Positions 36,041 to 40,505 of a stretch of DNA of 40,505 nt are shown here, piece by piece. The translations under genes and the position numbers were made by a program. Positions within the stretch are counted from its first letter, which is position 1; the number at the start of each line of letters is the position of its first letter. The notes beneath the pieces are model-generated. The model had not been told where the DNA came from. It worked only from the letters and a program-made list of their open reading frames with translations, and did not search any database. This stretch comes from Pseudanabaena sp. SR411. GTDB lineage: Bacteria > Cyanobacteriota > Cyanobacteriia > Pseudanabaenales > Pseudanabaenaceae. The stretch is from contig NZ_NDHW01000020.1 of the NCBI RefSeq assembly GCF_002251945.1, forward strand, positions 1 through 40,505. Reading direction: 5' to 3'.

Positions 36041-38578
36041 ATGGCTTCACGGTTATACGCGATCGCACTTTCTGTTTTAACTGGGTTTGTGGGCTTAGCT
36101 GTTGATCTAACTTTCAGTCCTATACTTACCCAAGCCCAGCCTATTCAATCTCGCAAATTTGAAGCAGATCGCCTGTTCAATCAAGGACTGCAACAGGCTC
36201 AATTGAGTCAGTTCCGTGAAGCATTGCAATCCGCCGAACAAGCATTACAAATTTATCAAGAAATCGGGGATTATCCTAGTCAAGCTAATACTCAACTTTT
36301 GATCGGTAATGTCTACTTAATTTTTGGTCAATATGATAAATCCATTGATACTTTCAGCAAAAGTCTGGAAATTGCCAAGCAATTAGGAATTCCTAATTTA
36401 GAAGTTAAACTACTCAACAATTTAGGAGCCGCTTATTTTGCTTTGGGACAATATCAAAAGGCTATTGATAGTCATCAACGGGGACTATCACTCTCTCGCG
36501 AACTAGCCGATCGCCAAGGTGAAAGTCTCATTCTTGGTCTGTTAGGCAATGACTACGTGGCTTTGGGACAATATCAAAAAGCTTTAGACTTCTATCAACA
36601 ATACCTAGCAGCAACCAAAAACAACAGCGATCGCCAAGGAGAAGCCTATGCAATGGGCAATATTGGTAATACCTACGCCTATTTAGGTCAGTATCAAAAA
36701 GCTGTAGACTGGCTCCAGCAGAGTTTAAATCTGGTCAGAGCGATCGGCGATCGCCGTGGAGAAGGTAAGGCTCTGGAAAATCTAGGTAACGCTTATGTCT
36801 ATTTAAGCAAATACCAGCAAGCGATTGAGGTTTATCAACAGGCTCTAGTCATCTATAAGCAAATCGGCGATCGCAATGGTGAAGCAACGACTTTAGGAAA
36901 TCTCGGTAATGCATTTAATGCGATCGGGCAGCATCAAAAAGCGATTGATTATTTGCAGCAGACCTTAGAGATTGTCCAAACCATCAAAGATCGTCAAGCG
37001 GAAGGAGCAACATTGGGGAATCTCGGAAATGCTTACTATGCACTCAAACAATATGTAAAGGCTCTAGATTTATATCAGCAGCACCTTGTAGTTGCACGCC
37101 AAATTGGTGAACGCAAAGGTGAAGCAAGTGCCAATGCGGAGATTGCGGCGACCCTCGTTAATCTTAATCAGACTAGCTTAGCGATCGTCTTCTATAAGTC
37201 TTCCATTGGGATTACAGAATCCATTCGTAAAGATATTCGGAGTCTAGGCAAAGAAGATCGTCAATCCTATTTACAAACAGTAGCTGATCGCTATCGCCAT
37301 CTCGCGGATCTCTTGCTCAGTCAGGGGCGGGTTATTGAAGCCATCCAAGTTCTAGATTTACTCAAAGTCCAAGAACTCGAAGACTATCTCAAAAATATTA
37401 AGGGCAATGACCGAACTGCTCAAGGGATTAGGATGTTAGAGCCAGAAAAAACTATTAGCACTCAGCTATCAGGAATTGACAAAGAAAGACTCTCTGAAAT
37501 CAATCGCCAACTTACCAGTCAGATTCAACAGCTACCCAAATCCGAGACTGATCGAGTTCCCGACTATCTTCAACAAATCCCCCAAGGTACAGTCTTACTT
37601 TATCCTCTGATTTTACGCGATCGCTTAGAATTAATTCTTTTCTCTAACAACAACATTCCCGTCAACCGTACTGTTAAAATCTCTCAAGAAAAGCTAGAGA
37701 AATTAATTGTTGATTATAGAAGTGGACTCCTTGATGCTGGCTCTGAAGATGTCAAAGAATCTGCCGCAGAACTGTACAATTTGCTGATTAAACCCATCGA
37801 AACTGAACTCTCACAAGCCAAAGCGGAAACAATTTTCTACGCAACTGATGGACAACTGCGATATGTGCCTTTGGCTGCGCTATACGATGGCAAACAGTGG
37901 CTAATTGAGAAATATCGAGTTAGTAATTTGATTGCCTATATTCTCTCTGATTTTATGCCGCAATCCAAAGTACAGCCTAGCATTCTCGCAGGAGCCTTTG
38001 GTGGTAAAGCAGGTGAGCAAAAGTTTGGACAAACCGCATTACCTGCCACGATTAGAGAAATCCAAGCGATCGCTAATTCGTTCCAAAACTCAGTCACTTT
38101 AACTGAAGAAAACTTTAGCCGCCAAGCGATCGAATCTAAATTCAAAAATCACAATATTATCCACCTTGCTACCCACGCTGAGTTTAATATTGGTGTCCCA
38201 GAGAATTCCTTCATTATTTTTGGCAATGGTGACAAAATCCGTCTTAACGAAATCATCAATTGGCAAATCCCGAATGTAGATTTAATTGTCCTAAGTGCCT
38301 GTCAGACAGGAGTTGGTAAGCTTGGGGATGGAGTGGAGATTTTGGGCTTTGGTTATCAAGTCCAGAAAGCAGGTGCAAAACAAGCGATCGCTTCTCTCTG
38401 GAAAGTCGATGATGCTGGCACACAGGTTCTCATGGTAGCATTTTATCGCGAGTTACAAAAAGGTGATGTCACAGTTGCGGAAGCTTTACGTCGAGCGCAA
38501 ATATCGCTAATTAAATCATCTAACTTCAATCATCCTAATTACTGGTCAGCATTTTTTGCGATCGGTAATGGATTGTAG
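36041..38578 (+). CDS. Secreted TPR-CHAT protein (caspase-like protease family)
   Basis: 845 residues from the ATG at 36041, preceded by AAGGTGAT; an open frame from 35885 would start inside a palindrome. MASRLYAIALSVLTGFVGL begins a signal peptide ending near TQAQ. Residues about 40-380 hold 8 or so tetratricopeptide repeats with a 40-residue period (A-x-x-x-LGQYQKA pattern). A linker leads to the CHAT domain (about 590-845), a caspase-HetF peptidase relative. HLATHA (H708 and H712; H712 is the likely active histidine) and LSACQTG (C754) form the dyad. It may be a protease controlled by TPR-bound partners, possibly acting outside the cytoplasm; the substrate is unknown. Confidence 0.93.
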   Translation: MASRLYAIALSVLTGFVGLAVDLTFSPILTQAQPIQSRKFEADRLFNQGLQQAQLSQFREALQSAEQALQIYQEIGDYPSQANTQLLIGNVYLIFGQYDKSIDTFSKSLEIAKQLGIPNLEVKLLNNLGAAYFALGQYQKAIDSHQRGLSLSRELADRQGESLILGLLGNDYVALGQYQKALDFYQQYLAATKNNSDRQGEAYAMGNIGNTYAYLGQYQKAVDWLQQSLNLVRAIGDRRGEGKALENLGNAYVYLSKYQQAIEVYQQALVIYKQIGDRNGEATTLGNLGNAFNAIGQHQKAIDYLQQTLEIVQTIKDRQAEGATLGNLGNAYYALKQYVKALDLYQQHLVVARQIGERKGEASANAEIAATLVNLNQTSLAIVFYKSSIGITESIRKDIRSLGKEDRQSYLQTVADRYRHLADLLLSQGRVIEAIQVLDLLKVQELEDYLKNIKGNDRTAQGIRMLEPEKTISTQLSGIDKERLSEINRQLTSQIQQLPKSETDRVPDYLQQIPQGTVLLYPLILRDRLELILFSNNNIPVNRTVKISQEKLEKLIVDYRSGLLDAGSEDVKESAAELYNLLIKPIETELSQAKAETIFYATDGQLRYVPLAALYDGKQWLIEKYRVSNLIAYILSDFMPQSKVQPSILAGAFGGKAGEQKFGQTALPATIREIQAIANSFQNSVTLTEENFSRQAIESKFKNHNIIHLATHAEFNIGVPENSFIIFGNGDKIRLNEIINWQIPNVDLIVLSACQTGVGKLGDGVEILGFGYQVQKAGAKQAIASLWKVDDAGTQVLMVAFYRELQKGDVTVAEALRRAQISLIKSSNFNHPNYWSAFFAIGNGL

Positions 38579-38620
38579 GGAATATTTACGATCATCACAC
38601 CACAAAAAACTGTTTCCTTT

Positions 38621-38662
38621 GCCAAAGGCAGAGGCAATTCATGAATTGCCTCTGCCTTTGGC
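38621..38662. repeat. Palindrome between TPR-CHAT and Rpn genes
   Basis: GCCAAAGGCAGAGGCAATTC (38621-38640) and its complement (38643-38662) with only AT between, perfect 20-bp arms, in the convergent gap. It can act as a bidirectional terminator though it lacks long T-runs. Confidence 0.85.
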
Positions 38663-38670
38663 GATCGCTA

Positions 38671-39498
38671 TTACTTTTTTGGAGTCTGGGACTTTTTTGC
38701 GGCGAGTTTTTGTAGTTTCTGGACTTGCTTAGTTGTTAGTCCAGTCATTTGTGCCACGACATCTACAGAAATGTTAGATCGGAGCATATTGAGTGCTATT
38801 TGATTTCTTTCTTCAGCTTTGCCTTTAGCTAAGCCTTCAGCTAAACCCTTAGCTTTACCTTCAGCTAGACCTTCATGTAATATTTCTTGATAAATTACTG
38901 ATTCTTTCATGATGTCGCTCCTGAGTAATCGTTTGATGATTTCTTTGCTTAGGGCTATACCAGATATTATAGCGGTCGATGCGGCGACGTTACTTTGGAG
39001 TTGCTTATCGGCAATATTTTCAATTTGTCTTGCCACTTGTCTTAAGGTTTCTTCTGGTTTGCTGGTTTGGGATAGGGTTGCAAAAGGTAACAGTCCTTGA
39101 TATTTCTGAAATATTGCTGTTGGTTGTTCCCATAGTCTGATCACGTTGAAGTTATGGATTAATTCGCCAATTTTAAATGTGGTTTCATGGACTAGATGCG
39201 ATCGCGAAGGGCTGAGATAGATGACGACTTGATGGACTTTGCGTTCGGGATATTTGCAATATAGCCGCAGTCGGTAGTCGGTCATGCGGAAGGGGATATT
39301 TTGATTGGGTTCGGTCTGAAATTCAATGTGCAGGATGATTTCGGCTGATTCGAGAAATATCACGGAGTCGGCGCGAATTGGTTCGACTGCGAGTTCAGAT
39401 TGTTCGATTTTGGTTAGGGTGATGGGTTTGCCTAGTAGCCAACTGGCAAAGTCGGTGGAATAGCTTTCTGCGAGGAATTTACAAACGTTATCGATCAT
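38671..39498 (-). CDS. Rpn-family putative nuclease (PD-(D/E)XK, transposase-like)
   Basis: 275 residues. RADSVIFLESAEIILHIEFQ gives D44 and E59-x-Q61, the active-site pattern of Rpn/PDDEXK_2 proteins, a family that includes RpnA of E. coli. The C-terminal third has low-complexity repeats of LAEGKAKG (about 216-237), a coiled-coil-like hinge, followed by a helix-turn-helix-like segment (SNISVDVVAQMTGLTTKQVQ). Such genes are spread widely in cyanobacteria and often called transposase-like. It converges on the TPR-CHAT gene. HIP1-type sites are inside. Confidence 0.85.
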   Translation of the reverse strand: MIDNVCKFLAESYSTDFASWLLGKPITLTKIEQSELAVEPIRADSVIFLESAEIILHIEFQTEPNQNIPFRMTDYRLRLYCKYPERKVHQVVIYLSPSRSHLVHETTFKIGELIHNFNVIRLWEQPTAIFQKYQGLLPFATLSQTSKPEETLRQVARQIENIADKQLQSNVAASTAIISGIALSKEIIKRLLRSDIMKESVIYQEILHEGLAEGKAKGLAEGLAKGKAEERNQIALNMLRSNISVDVVAQMTGLTTKQVQKLQKLAAKKSQTPKK

Positions 39499-39795
39499 TG
39501 TAGGGTTTGATCATTTCACAAGAATTAAGTAGCTAGGCATAAGAAAACTTAAAAAGCTTAGGTTGAGATCCCGGACTTTTTTTGTGAATTTGCAAATAGC
39601 CTTTGCTAGCTTAGAAAAAGTCGGGGATCTGTGCTTTTATAGGTTTCTTTTGACGATCTACTTATATCACCTAGTAGATAGTTTCGATTTTGGGTTGGTT
39701 ATGTTTTTTGTAACGATCGCCTGTTTTGGGAAATATCGCTTTATGCTGTTTGGTACGCAATTGAGGGTTTCAATGTAAATGTGAGGGTTTTGGCG
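39499..39795. other. Intergenic region before the last gene
   Basis: 297 bp. An element at 39566-39630 is described separately. The rest contains the two divergent promoters; the 71- and 74-residue frames here are not supported. Confidence 0.6.
39566..39630. repeat. 65-bp palindromic element with AGATCCC ends
   Basis: AGATCCCGGACTTTTT (39566-39581) and AAAAAGTCGGGGATCT (39615-39630) differ at one pair. Repeats with AGATCCCCGACTT ends are widespread in cyanobacterial genomes, so this is probably a small non-autonomous element. Confidence 0.7.
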
Positions 39796-40505
39796 ATGAA
39801 TAAGGTTGTTAGGATTGCGATATTGACTTTTTTGGCTTGTGGGCATGTACAGATAGTGATAAGTGAAAGCGTTCAAGCTCAAACAAATCAAAACCGTAAA
39901 GCAGAAGCATCTCGACTATTGAATTTAGGGATTCAACAATTCAAGATTAGCCAGTTTGAAGCAGCGATACAATCATGGCAGCAAGCATTAACAATCTATC
40001 GCGAAATCAAAGACCGTCTCGGTGAGGGTCAGTCACTGGGAAATTTGGGAATCGCTTATCATTCCCTCGGCCAATATAACAAAGCGATCGAGTTCCATCT
40101 ACAAAGATTAGCGATTGCACAGGAAATCAAAGACCGTCTCGGGGAGGGACAGTCTCTGGGAAATCTGGGAGTCGCTTATCATTCTCTCAGTCAATATGAC
40201 AAAGCGATCGAGTTCCATCTGCAAGGCTTAGCGATTGCACAGGAAATCAAAGACCGTCTCGGGGAGGGAAAGTCTCTGGGGAATCTGGGAAATGCCTACT
40301 ATTCCCTCGGTCAATATGACAAAGCGATCAAGTTCTATCTGCAAAGATTAGAAATCGCACGGGAAATCAAAGATCGTCTCGGGGAAGGAAATGCGTTGGG
40401 AAACCTGGGAAATGCTTACTATTCCCTCGGTCAATATAACAAAGCGATCAAGTTCCATCTGCAAAGATTAGCGATCACGCAGGAAATCAAAGACCGTCTC
40501 GGGGA
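39796..40505 (+). CDS. TPR-repeat protein, 5' part (cut by window edge)
   Basis: Open from the ATG at 39796 to the window end, 236 codons without a stop; a GTG at 39781 is a second possible start. MNKVVRIAILTFLACG leads a signal peptide that ends near SVQAQ. At least five 40-residue TPR units follow, each with an EIKDRLGEG block and LGNLGNAYYSLGQY. The units are almost identical at DNA level with a 120-bp period. It resembles the TPR part of the 36041 gene, so a C-terminal CHAT domain is expected, but it is outside the window. Confidence 0.85.
   Translation, partial: MNKVVRIAILTFLACGHVQIVISESVQAQTNQNRKAEASRLLNLGIQQFKISQFEAAIQSWQQALTIYREIKDRLGEGQSLGNLGIAYHSLGQYNKAIEFHLQRLAIAQEIKDRLGEGQSLGNLGVAYHSLSQYDKAIEFHLQGLAIAQEIKDRLGEGKSLGNLGNAYYSLGQYDKAIKFYLQRLEIAREIKDRLGEGNALGNLGNAYYSLGQYNKAIKFHLQRLAITQEIKDRLG

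Noticed and set aside
39563-39891. Small frames over the 39566-39630 palindrome and the start of the last gene
   Set aside because: They translate a repeat element or overlap the TPR gene on the other strand.
40003-40505. Regular 120-bp direct repeat as a non-coding satellite
   Set aside because: The repeat is in frame, encodes TPR units with conserved TPR positions, and has no stops.

Overview
This window is chromosomal DNA from a phycobilisome-containing cyanobacterium. The evidence is apcE (phycobilisome core linker), psaD (photosystem I), a one-helix high-light-inducible protein, gap2, ycf35 with its DUF2997 and ferredoxin partners, and very frequent HIP1 octamers (GCGATCGC). The many long palindromes built on a GGCGGCGC core make me suspect a Pseudanabaena-like lineage; that is inference from style, not from alignment.

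Layout. 1-2322 is an accessory-looking edge: the 5' end of an IS5-type transposase, a CBS-HEPN fusion protein without HIP1 sites, and a T4-type polynucleotide kinase/3'-phosphatase. 2323-6211 holds alaS and an ATP-grasp protein, closed by a strong bidirectional terminator. 6220-10613 is all on the minus strand: a high-light-inducible gene too short for ordinary ORF calling, psaD, ruvX, a membrane-anchored alpha/beta hydrolase, a small PD-(D/E)XK nuclease-fold protein and trpC. 10790-16797 carries two lipoproteins, an HD-domain protein on the other strand and a cbiD-cobM cobalamin pair. 16976-18399 (minus) holds an orphan Phd/YefM-type antitoxin with an unknown small partner, and a Uma2-family protein. 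18739-24845 has apcE (three linker repeats), gap2 and a CHASE2 adenylate cyclase. 25126-28533 has a histidine kinase/response regulator pair between a secreted repeat protein and a divergent membrane protein. 28818-29913 is the DUF2997-ycf35-ferredoxin operon. Then come an RRM RNA-binding protein, a DoxX protein, an RseP-type site-2 protease, typA/bipA, an unlisted 55-residue protein and a J-domain protein. The right end has a secreted TPR-CHAT caspase-like protein, an Rpn/PD-(D/E)XK family protein and the start of a second TPR-repeat protein that runs off the window.

The core genes mostly serve photosynthesis and central metabolism and are separated by hairpin terminators. The most unusual material is between genes. 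There are at least two families of long palindromes with compensating stem changes. A 137-bp inverted-repeat element at 8849-8985 has a perfect 8-bp target duplication, and it sits inside an older palindrome that becomes perfect again when the element is removed in silico. Among the genes, the best candidates for undescribed biology are the CBS-HEPN protein beside an RNA-healing kinase/phosphatase, and the antitoxin paired with an unfamiliar 108-residue protein.

No rRNA, tRNA or CRISPR array was recognised by eye. All protein calls rest on motifs read from the sequence; no database search was run.
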